A stretch of 64,000 nucleotides of DNA, from contig NZ_AP023360.1 in assembly GCF_018326265.1 (NCBI RefSeq), forward strand, positions 2,099,501-2,163,500, read 5' to 3'. Shown here one piece after another: positions 33,121 through 40,657 of the stretch. The position numbers were made by a program, and so were the translations under genes. The notes beneath the pieces were generated by a model. It ran no database searches. It saw only the letters and a list, made by a program, of their open reading frames with translations, and was not told the DNA's origin. The stretch comes from Catellatospora sp. IY07-71. GTDB lineage: Bacteria; Actinomycetota; Actinomycetes; Mycobacteriales; Micromonosporaceae. How positions within the stretch are numbered: position 1 is the first letter of the stretch; each line of letters opens with the position of its first letter.

Positions 33121-35220
33121 CTACTGCTGGTTCACGTAGAAGTAGAAGTACGCCAGGTCGGACACGGTGCCGTCGGCGCTGGTGCTGCGCACCTGCAGCA
33201 GGTAGCCGCCGGTGGACGCGGGCGTCCAGGCGATCGCCGCCTTGCCGTCGGCGCCCGCCGGCACGGTGACCTCGTCCTCGCTGCCGATGCGGTACGTGTA
33301 CGACACGACGTTCTGCGCCCGGGGGCTGAACCCGAAGCTGATCGGCTCGCCGACTTGCCCGGCGGTCTGGCCCCACTGGACACCGTGGGAGTCGATGACG
33401 GGCGAGACCGAGTCGACGATGAAGTCGTAGTACGCCGCCTCGGACTCGGTGCCCCCGGCGGTGCGGGAGTACACGATGACGCTGTGCCAGCCGGAGGTGG
33501 TCGCCGTCCAGGACACGGTCGCCACGCCGTCGGCGTTCGCGGCCACGGTCTGCGGCTCCTGACCGTCGACGGACCAGACGTACTCCGTCACGCCCGCCGT
33601 GTGCGGGCGGAAGGTGAAGGTGCCGGTGCTGCCCATCGGCTTGCCGGTCTCGGCGTAGGGCCAGTCCGGCGAGGAGACGTACGGCGTGGTGGCGGCGATG
33701 AGATACGTCCAGCCCTCGCTGGAGCGCAGCCCGGCCGCGGTGACGCTGCGGACCCGGATCTCGGTGTAGCCGTCCTGCGGCGTCACCTCGACCTGCGCGG
33801 TGCCGTCCGCCGCGGCGGTGACGGTCTGCTCGGGGCCGTAGTTCACGGTGTACACGTACGACACCACGTCGCTCATGTTCGGGCGGAACACGATGCGCCG
33901 GGCCTGGCCGAGCCACCCCTGCGGGTCGAGGTCCTCGATGGTGGGCGAGGTGGGCCGGACGTAGAAGTCGTAGGTCGTGCTCTCCGACGGGTTGCGGGCC
34001 TTGTCGTAGGCGCGCACGTGGAGCTGGAGCGGGCCGTCCTCGGTCGGGGTGATGGTCACCGTGGCGTTGCCGTTCGCGTCGGCCGCGACGTACGACGAAC
34101 CCTGCCAGCCGACGGTGTAGGAGAAGCCGTCCAGGTCGGCGACGCCGGGCATGCTGAACGTGAACTGCCCGGGGACGCCGCCGCCACCGGCCCACTCGTC
34201 GCTCGGATAGTCGGTCGAGGTCACCGTGGGGGCGCCGGCCGGGCGGACCGTGTCGACGGTGAAGCGGCACTCCTCGGACCAGCCGGTCTCCGCCTCGTTG
34301 TCGGTGGCCTTGACCTGGAACGCGTACGTGCCGTCGGTCAGCGAGTCGTAGGGCAGCTGGAGCTGGATCCGGGACTCCGGCGAGGTGGAGATGCCCACGT
34401 TGGCGTACTCCCGGCGGGCCGACGGGTCGGCGACCGGCCAGATGGCGAACGTGGCGTAGACGAAGTCGGTGCCGCCGGTCTCGTTGACGTCCGGGTCACC
34501 GGTCTGCGCGCTGAGCACCGGGGACCGGCTGCTGATCAGCAGCGGTTCCGGTCCGGCGCACGACGAGTAGTCGACCTTGAGCGACGTCGGCGTGTGCGGC
34601 GTGGTGTTGGCGTTGATCGAGATGCCCAGGCCGCGGTCGAAGGTCCGGCCGAGGTGCACGTTGCCCTCGTTGTCCTCCGGGATGCGCAGCTCGACGGTGA
34701 GCGTCGCGTCCGCGCGGGTGATGGCGTCCCGCACCGCCTCCAGCGCGTCGAACTCCAGGTAGCCCGAGGGGCAGCCGTAGTAGCTGAGGGTCAGCTCGCC
34801 CAGCTTCGCGATCGGCGCGGGCGGGTTGTTCCAGGTGGTCTGCGCGGTGACGGGTGCGGTGCGCCATACCTCCACGCGCCGCTGCTTGTCGCAGTCGGCG
34901 ACCTCGACCTCGCGCGCCACGCCGTAGGCGGTCTTGATGGTCTTGCCGCGGTAGGCGGCCAGGTCGAAGGTGAAGTACGAGCGCGAGACGTGCTTCTTGT
35001 GGTCGTCGTCGCGCCAGGCGCCGACCGGCGCGTGGCCGGGCACGCCGACGTGCGCGGTGTCGGGCGTGAACGAGTCGGTGTAGGCGAGCGAGTCCGCCCG
35101 CTTGAACGTGATCAGTGATGCGCCCGCAGGTGCGGCGCCCACGAGCACCGTCGCGGCGGCGGTCGCCGCCGACAGCGCGGCGGCCATGGCGAACCGCCAT
35201 CCCCCGTGTCGGTTGTGCAC
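33121..35220 (-). CDS. Large secreted protein with DNRLRE-like domain and beta-sandwich repeats
   Basis: A 699-residue exported protein. The signal peptide covers about 1-35 (AMAAALSAATAAATVLVGAAPAGAS). Residues 40-220 resemble DNRLRE-type domains (ARSYFTFDL-like SRSYFTFDLAAYRGK, TTWNNPPAPIAKLGEL). Then follow about five related beta-sandwich units (230-699), each with an ending like DGTAQVEVTP or DGKAAIAWTP and GYxxxxVRS. I assign no enzyme function; surface adhesion or binding is the best inference. The C-terminus has no sorting motif or helix. It is a single-gene unit with its own terminator. Confidence 0.78.
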   Translation of the reverse strand: MHNRHGGWRFAMAAALSAATAAATVLVGAAPAGASLITFKRADSLAYTDSFTPDTAHVGVPGHAPVGAWRDDDHKKHVSRSYFTFDLAAYRGKTIKTAYGVAREVEVADCDKQRRVEVWRTAPVTAQTTWNNPPAPIAKLGELTLSYYGCPSGYLEFDALEAVRDAITRADATLTVELRIPEDNEGNVHLGRTFDRGLGISINANTTPHTPTSLKVDYSSCAGPEPLLISSRSPVLSAQTGDPDVNETGGTDFVYATFAIWPVADPSARREYANVGISTSPESRIQLQLPYDSLTDGTYAFQVKATDNEAETGWSEECRFTVDTVRPAGAPTVTSTDYPSDEWAGGGGVPGQFTFSMPGVADLDGFSYTVGWQGSSYVAADANGNATVTITPTEDGPLQLHVRAYDKARNPSESTTYDFYVRPTSPTIEDLDPQGWLGQARRIVFRPNMSDVVSYVYTVNYGPEQTVTAAADGTAQVEVTPQDGYTEIRVRSVTAAGLRSSEGWTYLIAATTPYVSSPDWPYAETGKPMGSTGTFTFRPHTAGVTEYVWSVDGQEPQTVAANADGVATVSWTATTSGWHSVIVYSRTAGGTESEAAYYDFIVDSVSPVIDSHGVQWGQTAGQVGEPISFGFSPRAQNVVSYTYRIGSEDEVTVPAGADGKAAIAWTPASTGGYLLQVRSTSADGTVSDLAYFYFYVNQQ

Positions 35221-35344
35221 GAAATACCTCCCCAGGAATGTCAGGTCACGGCGCGATGCCGGACGGCGAAAGTGTAGGAGGATCCGCCACGCCGGACGGA
35301 CCCGTTTTCACCGGGCCTCCACATCGTGGGGTCGGCCGTCCGGG

Positions 35345-35350
35345 TAGGTT
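35345..35350 (+). promoter_or_regulatory. Putative -10 box for the three-gene unit at 35357
   Basis: TAGGTT ends 6 bp before the GTG at 35357; the message would be leaderless. No clear -35 box. Confidence 0.45.
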
Positions 35351-35356
35351 GCCCGC

Positions 35357-35485
35357 GTGGATGCCTGCCTGCGCCTGGCCCTGCTCGAAGCCGCCTACAC
35401 CGACGATTTCGTGGGACGGGTGCGGGACCGCCCGGTCGCGGAGCTCAGAGCCCGACACGTCACGGTGAGCGAGTGGCCGGGATGA
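35357..35485 (+). CDS. Small hypothetical gene (42 aa)
   Basis: A short frame encoding about 42 residues (MDACLRLALLEAAYTDDF near the start, ending VTVSEWPG). Three things support it: a TAGGTT box 6 bp upstream of its GTG, a 4-bp ATGA overlap with the next gene, and amphipathic-helix-like sequence. It could be a translation-coupling leader peptide or the remnant of a longer protein. No family recognised. Confidence 0.5.
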   Translation: MDACLRLALLEAAYTDDFVGRVRDRPVAELRARHVTVSEWPG

Positions 35486-36162
35486 CGGCGTCCGGTGCCG
35501 CCCGGACGTGGGGCCGGGCGATCGTCACGCCGGCCGCCGTCCCGGCGGGGACGCTGTCCGCGGCGCCGCAGCCGGTGCTGTCCGCCCCGGGCGGCCTGGT
35601 CCTGCGGCCGTGGGAGGCGGCCGACGCGCCGGTCTTCCTGGCCGCGTATCAGGATCCGGCGATCCGGCGCTGGCACACCCGGCAGCCGTCGTGCGAGGAG
35701 CAGGTGCTCGCCTGGTTCGCGCAGTACGGCCTCGCCTGGGCGCAGGAGACCGGGGCGAGCTGGGCGGTGACCCGCGACGGCGGCGAGGTGCTGGGCCGCC
35801 TCGCGCTGGGCGGGATGAACCTCGACGACGGCGTCGCCGGGTGCGCGTACTGGATGCTCCCGGCCGCCCGCGGCGCCGGGGTGGCCTCCCGGGCGCTGGC
35901 CGCGCTGAGCGGCTGGGCGCTGGGCGAGGCGGGCTTTTACCGCCTGCACCTGGACCACTCGACCCGCAACCCGGCCTCCTGCCGGGTCGCCGTCAAGGCG
36001 GGCTTCCTCCTGGAGGGCACCAAGCGCAGCGACGCCGTACACGCCGACGGCCGCCACGACATGCACCTGCACGCCCGCATCAGGAGCGATGTCGTGGACA
36101 TGCCACAGACGAGCGGCGATGTCATAGGCTGCGAAGCCCCTCGGCGAGAAGAGACGACGTGA
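35482..36162 (+). CDS. GNAT family N-acetyltransferase (RimJ/RimL type)
   Basis: A 226-residue acetyltransferase. After a 35-residue N-terminal extension comes the RimJ-like core: LVLRPWEAADAPVFLAAYQD, GCAYWMLPAARGAGVASRAL (acetyl-CoA loop) and LHLDHSTRNPASCRVAVKAGF. It may acetylate a protein N-terminus or a small amine; substrate unknown. The ATG at 35482 overlaps the small upstream gene by 4 bp, and its stop overlaps the next start (GTGA), so three genes form a tightly coupled unit. Other upstream starts in this frame would run through the small gene. Confidence 0.85.
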   Translation: MTASGAARTWGRAIVTPAAVPAGTLSAAPQPVLSAPGGLVLRPWEAADAPVFLAAYQDPAIRRWHTRQPSCEEQVLAWFAQYGLAWAQETGASWAVTRDGGEVLGRLALGGMNLDDGVAGCAYWMLPAARGAGVASRALAALSGWALGEAGFYRLHLDHSTRNPASCRVAVKAGFLLEGTKRSDAVHADGRHDMHLHARIRSDVVDMPQTSGDVIGCEAPRREETT

Positions 36163-36413
36163 CCCACCACCCGGCGCAGACCTTGCGGTTCCTGGTCCCC
36201 GCGATCCTGCTCACGGCGGCGGGACTGTTCTGCACGGCCCTCGCCCTCGACGATCCCCAGTCCACCGAGTCCGCGTTCTACTCGGTGCTCGCCAACGTGC
36301 TGCTCGTGCTCGGCGTGATCAACTTCGCGGTGCACTCGGTCGCGGTGCTGCTGCGCCGCCACGAGATGTGGCGCAACAGCCATTTCACCGAGGTCATCGA
36401 GACCGAGGAGTGA
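36159..36413 (+). CDS. Small two-helix membrane protein
   Basis: An 84-residue protein with two hydrophobic helices (about 10-29, FLVPAILLTAAGLFCTALAL, and 43-66, VLANVLLVLGVINFAVHSVAVLL) and an acidic C-terminus. No family recognised. It overlaps the end of the acetyltransferase gene by 4 bp (GTGA), so expression is coupled. Confidence 0.7.
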   Translation: MTHHPAQTLRFLVPAILLTAAGLFCTALALDDPQSTESAFYSVLANVLLVLGVINFAVHSVAVLLRRHEMWRNSHFTEVIETEE

Positions 36414-36518
36414 GTGCCGGAGCTGCTCACGGGAGCGGCGCAGCGTGCGGCAGAGATGGATCACGGCCACGGTGACGGACTGGACCGCCCGCCTGCCGGC
36501 GGTGCCGGGCTCACCGCG

Positions 36519-36977
36519 TCAGGCGGCGTCCGGGTTGCTCAGGACGTAGCGCAGGAAGCCGCTGTGCGGGGTGTAGCGGTCGTAGAGGGCGCGGGCCCGG
36601 TAGTTGTTCTCCCGGGTCTGCCAATAGAGCCGGGACCAGCCGTTGGCGCGCGTCAGCTCCCACAGCCGGTCGATCAGCAGGCCGCCGACGCCCCGGGTAC
36701 GCGCCGCCGGGTCGACGAAGAGGTCCTGCAGGTAGCAGACCGGGGCGAGGGCGGACGTGCTCTCGTGCAGCAGGTAGTTCGCGATGCCGACGACCTCCCC
36801 GCCGCTCTCCGCGACGATCGCGTACACCGGCGCGTGCTCGTCCATGATCCGCGCCCAGGTGTGCCGGGTGACTTCCTCGACGGGTTCGCGCTCGTAGAAG
36901 CGGGTGTAGGCGTCCCACAGCTCGCGCCAGCGGGGCTCGTCGAGTGCGGTCACCGGCCGGATCGCTACTTTGATCAT
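36519..36977 (-). CDS. GNAT family N-acetyltransferase
   Basis: A 152-residue acetyltransferase. The N-terminus IRPVTALDEPRWRELWDAY and the acetyl-CoA loop YLQDLFVDPAARTRGVGGLL are typical; NGWSRLYWQTRENNYRARAL follows. This resembles diamine/aminoglycoside-type GNATs, but no substrate can be assigned. The ATG is the first in frame with the conserved start. Confidence 0.88.
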   Translation of the reverse strand: MIKVAIRPVTALDEPRWRELWDAYTRFYEREPVEEVTRHTWARIMDEHAPVYAIVAESGGEVVGIANYLLHESTSALAPVCYLQDLFVDPAARTRGVGGLLIDRLWELTRANGWSRLYWQTRENNYRARALYDRYTPHSGFLRYVLSNPDAA

Positions 36978-37002
36978 GGATGCGGATGGTACGCGCCTCC
37001 GG

Positions 37003-37485
37003 TCAGCGCCGGTTTGCCCCGAGCCTTGTGGCGAGCGCGACCAGCCCCGCGTCGGCGGCGCGGCCCGCGTACCCCAGGACCGTGGCGGACGCGAGCATGA
37101 CGACCCAGGACGGCGTGCCGGGCTGGGTGTCGCTCCAGGCGAGGTACAGCGCGACAGCGGGGCAGCAGAGCAGGAAGGTGATGATCTCGGAGGCGATGCG
37201 CCACGGCCGCGGCAGCCCGTAGACGCCCTGCGGCTGCTCGTCCGGCGCGACCGGGACGCCGGTGATCCGCGCCTGCCGGCGAGCGAGGAAGCGCTCCTCG
37301 AGGTCGATCGCGAACAGTGCCGCGAACTGCGCCGCGCATACGGCCGCCGCCGTGGCGAGCCACCACGGGGTGTCCGGGTAGCCGCTGCGGACCAGCACGA
37401 GCAGCGGCAGACCGAGCAGCACCAGGGCGGCCGTATGCCGGGCGAGCCGGCCGGGCGTGGTCTGCGGCGAGCGGAGCGCGCTCAT
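37003..37485 (-). CDS. Hypothetical membrane protein
   Basis: A 160-residue protein with four hydrophobic segments (about 20-38, 44-62, 105-122 and 132-150) and a charged loop (DLEERFLARRQARITG). No family recognised. The ATG at 37485 is chosen because GGAGG lies 5 bp upstream; an ATG at 37515 is the alternative. Confidence 0.7.
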   Translation of the reverse strand: MSALRSPQTTPGRLARHTAALVLLGLPLLVLVRSGYPDTPWWLATAAAVCAAQFAALFAIDLEERFLARRQARITGVPVAPDEQPQGVYGLPRPWRIASEIITFLLCCPAVALYLAWSDTQPGTPSWVVMLASATVLGYAGRAADAGLVALATRLGANRR

Positions 37486-37562
37486 GGAACCTCCGGTCGG
37501 GGATGACCGGATCATGGTGAGGGATGGCGCGGGCTTCCGCTACCCTGCCGACGGGGGACGGT

Positions 37563-37868
37563 TCACTCGCTGAGGGACCGGTAGGCGGCTTCGACGCGGG
37601 CGGCCATGCCGATCTCGGCGTCGGTGAGGGCGCCGTTGTCCCCGGCGCAGAGCTGGATCTGGGTGCGGCCGTCGAGGCGGCGGATGTGGGGGCGGATCCC
37701 GAAGGTGTCCGCGGCGACCGAGATGCGCTCGGTCATCACCGCGTGCTGGGTGTCATCGAGGGGGAGGGTGCGCTTGAGGCAGTCGCCCTCGTGGACCCAT
37801 CCCTTGAGCTGCGAAAGTGCGTCGCTGATGTAGTCGCGTCGCTGGCCCCGTCTCCAGACCGCGCCCAT
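37563..37868 (-). CDS. Pterin-4a-carbinolamine dehydratase-like protein, degenerate active site
   Basis: A 101-residue protein. Length and pattern (SDALSQLKGWVHEGDCLKRT, then two strands and LTDAEIGMAARVEAAY) follow the pterin-4a-carbinolamine dehydratase (PCD/DCoH) fold. In true PCDs the active site carries an HH pair and a third His followed by GLT and D. Here the corresponding parts read GIRPHIRRLDG and CAGDNGALTDAE, so two of three histidines are missing. It is therefore probably not a dehydratase, perhaps a binding protein. The ATG at 37868 has GGAGGT 4 bp upstream; a longer frame to 38006 lacks one. Nothing identified in 37869-38085. Confidence 0.6.
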   Translation of the reverse strand: MGAVWRRGQRRDYISDALSQLKGWVHEGDCLKRTLPLDDTQHAVMTERISVAADTFGIRPHIRRLDGRTQIQLCAGDNGALTDAEIGMAARVEAAYRSLSE

Positions 37869-38085
37869 CCGCACCTCCGATACCTCCCAGGCGACTGATA
37901 CCGGCTTGTGGCCGAATCTTGTCCGCGCCGACACTTCGGTGAGACCTATCCTGCCTGCAATCTCGGCGCGTGTCCACGCGCACAAAACCGACTTCCTGCA
38001 CTTCACGGGACGGTGTGTGCAGCGCGGACTCGTCCGGTGACACCGTGTTCACCATGACGGCCGTTTGTCTGGCACGCTGTCCGCC

Positions 38086-38490
38086 GTGCCTAACTTCTCC
38101 TCCGAGATCCGAATCATCGTCGGTGCTGCCATCATCTCCGACGGGCGCGTGCTGGCCTGTGAGCGTTCCGAACCGGCCGAGGTGGCCGGTCGGTGGGAGT
38201 TTCCTGGCGGAAAGGTGGAGCCGGGTGAGACCGAGCACGACGCGCTGGTCCGCGAGTGCGAGGAGGAGCTGGGCGTCCTCGTCGAGGTGGGCGAGCGCGT
38301 AGGCGACGACGTCCTCCTCGGCCACGGCCGCGCCGTCCTCAAGGTCTACACCGCCACCCTGCTCAAAGGCGTCCCGCAGCTCATCGAACACGCCCAGCTC
38401 CGCTGGCTGTCCGCCGACGAACTCCACACCGTCCCCTGGCTCCCCGCCGACGCCCCCATAGTCGCCGCCCTCCCCAAATTCCTCCCCTGA
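38086..38490 (+). CDS. mutT: NUDIX hydrolase, MutT type
   Basis: A 134-residue MutT-like protein. The Nudix box is complete: GGKVEPGETEHDALVRECEEELGV with the G-x5-E-x7-REU-x-EE-x-GU spacing. The N-terminus has EIRIIVGAAIISDGRVLA. It likely removes oxidised nucleotides such as 8-oxo-dGTP. The GTG at 38086 gives the compact family start; a GTG seven codons earlier is possible. The 3' third of the gene has almost only C at third positions, leading into repeat A copy 5. Confidence 0.9.
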   Translation: MPNFSSEIRIIVGAAIISDGRVLACERSEPAEVAGRWEFPGGKVEPGETEHDALVRECEEELGVLVEVGERVGDDVLLGHGRAVLKVYTATLLKGVPQLIEHAQLRWLSADELHTVPWLPADAPIVAALPKFLP

Positions 38491-38529
38491 CCCACCCACC
38501 CCACCCCCACCCCACCCCTCTCCCGCGCC

Positions 38530-38608
38530 GATCTTGCGTGGGTTGTGGGTGCGACACGCGCGAAACGGGCATATCCCTAACACTTCGCGCAAGATCGATG
38601 TGATCTTC
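38530..38608 (+). repeat. Palindromic repeat family A, copy 5 (79 bp)
   Basis: 79 bp, 39 bp after the mutT stop in the sense orientation; 2 bp from the end of the DUF559 gene on the other strand. Slightly diverged (GGTTGTGG instead of AACTGTGG), with CACTT opposite, so pairing is partly lost. Confidence 0.9.
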
Positions 38609-38610
38609 GG

Positions 38611-39447
38611 TCAGTGCCATGGGCTGAGGAGTGGGCGGAGCGTCGTGATGATGCGGTGGGGGTGGGCGTAGAGGTCGCGGTCGGTGAAGTGGCGCATGCG
38701 CCAACCCTGGGCGGCCAGCCAGTTGCCGCGGAACCGGTCATGGCGCATGCGGTCGTGAGTCAGGTGGGTCTGGCCGTCGTACTCGACGCCGACCTTGAGT
38801 TCCTCGTAGCCGAGGTCGAGGCGGAAGCGGCCGACCTCGAACTGTGGCTCGGGACGCGGCAGGCCGCCGTCGACGATGACCAGCCTGAGCTGGCTCTCCT
38901 GGCGGCACTCGGCGCGGCCGTCGGCCAGGGGCACCAGTTCGCGGGCCTGGCACACGCCGCGCAGGCCGCCGTGGGTGACGAGTTCCGCCGCCAGCAGGTC
39001 GGGAGTGACCGCGTCGGCGCGCAGCGCGGCGTCGAGGATGGGCAGGGCGTCGATGCGGCGGACCGTGCGGGCCAGGGTCACGGCGACACGCTCGGGCGGC
39101 AGCAGCGGGACGCCGTGCAGCCAGCTCGGCTCCGGGAGCGGGAGCACGGACTCGCCCGCTCGGACGCCGGTCAGCCTCGGGTGGGCGTACCCATGCGGGA
39201 TCGTGACGTGGATCAGCGGGGAGGGTGACACGCCGAAGCCGTACCAGGTCGCGGCGGTGGGCCCGGACAGCCTGGCCTCTGCCGGCAGCAGCGCGAACAG
39301 CGCCTGCACCCGGCTGATCTCGTCGGTGTCGAGCGCGTAGACGCCGCGCCAGGGTCGGCGCAGGTGCCCACGGTGGTGCGCCGTCCTCAGGTTCTGAACC
39401 GAGATGCCCTCAGCGCTGAGCTGCCGGAACGTGGCGGGAACAGACAT
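38611..39447 (-). CDS. DUF559 domain protein (Vsr-like endonuclease fold) with AbiEi-like N-terminus
   Basis: A 278-residue protein. The N-terminal part (1-60, TFRQLSAEGISVQNLRTAH and RPWRGVYALDT) resembles the winged N-domain of AbiEi-type antitoxins. The C-terminal part (170-278) is DUF559, with FRLDLGYEELKVGVEYDGQTH and HDRFRGNWLAAQGWRM, a PD-(D/E)XK/Vsr-like nuclease fold. No toxin partner gene is next to it. The ATG at 39447 starts with MSVPATFRQLS; an imperfect hairpin lies just upstream. The gene is enclosed by inverted copies of repeat A (38530 and 39569). Such genes are common accessory genes in actinomycetes; function unproven. Confidence 0.82.
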   Translation of the reverse strand: MSVPATFRQLSAEGISVQNLRTAHHRGHLRRPWRGVYALDTDEISRVQALFALLPAEARLSGPTAATWYGFGVSPSPLIHVTIPHGYAHPRLTGVRAGESVLPLPEPSWLHGVPLLPPERVAVTLARTVRRIDALPILDAALRADAVTPDLLAAELVTHGGLRGVCQARELVPLADGRAECRQESQLRLVIVDGGLPRPEPQFEVGRFRLDLGYEELKVGVEYDGQTHLTHDRMRHDRFRGNWLAAQGWRMRHFTDRDLYAHPHRIITTLRPLLSPWH

Positions 39448-39450
39448 GAA

Positions 39451-39502
39451 GGAGAGGGTGCGGGCCGATGGAGCCAAGCTCCACCCGCACCGCACCCTCT
39501 CC
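39451..39502. promoter_or_regulatory. Imperfect hairpin upstream of the DUF559 gene
   Basis: GGAGAGGGTGC at 39451 pairs with GCACCCTCTCC at about 39492, with further pairing of GGAGC and GCTCC inside. It starts 3 bp before the ATG, so it would lie in the 5' leader or overlap the promoter. Possible operator or leader structure. Confidence 0.4.
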
Positions 39503-39568
39503 TGTGGACAACCCCACCGTTGTGTACAACCCCCTGATCAAGCCGCCCCTGTGCTATGGGCTTGGTTC

Positions 39569-39647
39569 AAGATCGCATTGATCTTGCGCGAAGTGTTAGG
39601 GATATGACCGCTTTGTGCGTGTCGTACCCACAGTTCGCGCAAGATCG
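39569..39647 (-). repeat. Palindromic repeat family A, copy 6 (79 bp)
   Basis: 79 bp, inverted with respect to copy 5. It is sense-oriented downstream of sdhB, whose stop is 14 bp away. Confidence 0.92.
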
Positions 39648-39661
39648 GCGCAACGAAGGGG

Positions 39662-40657
39662 TCAGCGGTCGGGGTGGTAGTAGTTGAGGGATTTGGGGTC
39701 TACGGGGAAGGTGATGTTGTCGCCGAAGGGGCTCGACGCCGCGGAGCGGTCGGAGAGCATTTCGTTGAGGTTCACGTGTCCCTGGTCGTTGACCTCGGGG
39801 CCCTGGGGGGCGCGGGTCTCGCGGCCGAAGTCGACGGGGGCCTTGTCGTCGGCCACGGTGACGGGGCCGGCGTGCACGGTCGGGCCGGCCGGCACGGTGG
39901 TGGCCAGCTGGTCACGGCGGAGAATCTTGCGTCCGAATACCACGAGCGGATCATAGCGGCGATCCACGACCCGTTCCTTCATGGGGATGATGGCGTTGTC
40001 GGTGATCTTGATGTGCTCGGGGCAGACCTCGGTGCAGCACTTGGTGATGTTGCAGTAGCCGAGGCCCTGGGACTGCTGCGCGATCTCCTTGCGGTCGGGC
40101 CGGGCGTCGAGCGGGTGCATGTCCAGCTCGGCGGCGCGGATGAACAGGCGCGGGCCGGAGAAGGGCGGCTTGTTCTCCTCGTGGTCGCGGACCACGTGGC
40201 AGGTGTTCTGGCACAGGAAGCACTCGATGCACTTGCGGAACTCCTGCGAGCGGTCGACGTCGACCTGCTGCATCCGGTACTCGCCCGGCTCGACGCCGGC
40301 CGGGGGCGCGAACGCCGGCATCTCGACGGCCTTCTGGTAGTTGAAGGACACGTCGGTGACCAGGTCGCGGATGACCGGGAAGGTGCGCAGCGGGGTGACC
40401 GTGATGGTCTCGTTCTCCTCGAAGGTCGACATCCGGGTCATGCACCCGAGCCGGGGCATACCGTTGATCTCCATCGAGCAGGAGCCGCACTTGCCCGCCT
40501 TGCAGTTCCAGCGGCAGGCCAGGTCGGGTTCCTGGGTGGCCTGCAGCCGGTGGATGATGTCGAGCACGACCTCACCCTCGTTGACCTCGACCTGGTAGTC
40601 GTTGAGCTGACCGCCGGACGCGTCGCCCCGCCAGACCTTGAATTGACGCAGGGTCAC
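39662..40657 (-). CDS. sdhB: Succinate dehydrogenase/fumarate reductase iron-sulfur subunit
   Basis: A 331-residue Fe-S subunit that passes electrons from SdhA to the membrane subunit. The [2Fe-2S] cysteines are in CRWNCKAGKCGSCSMEING, and the [4Fe-4S]/[3Fe-4S] ligands are in CIECFLCQNTCHVV and CNITKCCTEVCPEHI. About 85 residues follow the last cluster motif (RDQLATTVPAGPTVHAGP onwards), longer than the usual 240-260-residue SdhB. The GTG at 40657 overlaps the sdhA stop by 4 bp, so they are translationally coupled. Confidence 0.93.
   Translation of the reverse strand: MTLRQFKVWRGDASGGQLNDYQVEVNEGEVVLDIIHRLQATQEPDLACRWNCKAGKCGSCSMEINGMPRLGCMTRMSTFEENETITVTPLRTFPVIRDLVTDVSFNYQKAVEMPAFAPPAGVEPGEYRMQQVDVDRSQEFRKCIECFLCQNTCHVVRDHEENKPPFSGPRLFIRAAELDMHPLDARPDRKEIAQQSQGLGYCNITKCCTEVCPEHIKITDNAIIPMKERVVDRRYDPLVVFGRKILRRDQLATTVPAGPTVHAGPVTVADDKAPVDFGRETRAPQGPEVNDQGHVNLNEMLSDRSAASSPFGDNITFPVDPKSLNYYHPDR

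Noticed and set aside
33121-35220. Large secreted protein as a glycoside hydrolase or protease
   Set aside because: Only beta-sandwich type repeats and a DNRLRE-like domain are visible; no catalytic motif was found.
38611-39447. AbiE-type toxin-antitoxin system
   Set aside because: The N-terminal domain is AbiEi-like, but no AbiEii nucleotidyltransferase toxin gene is adjacent; the C-terminal part is DUF559.
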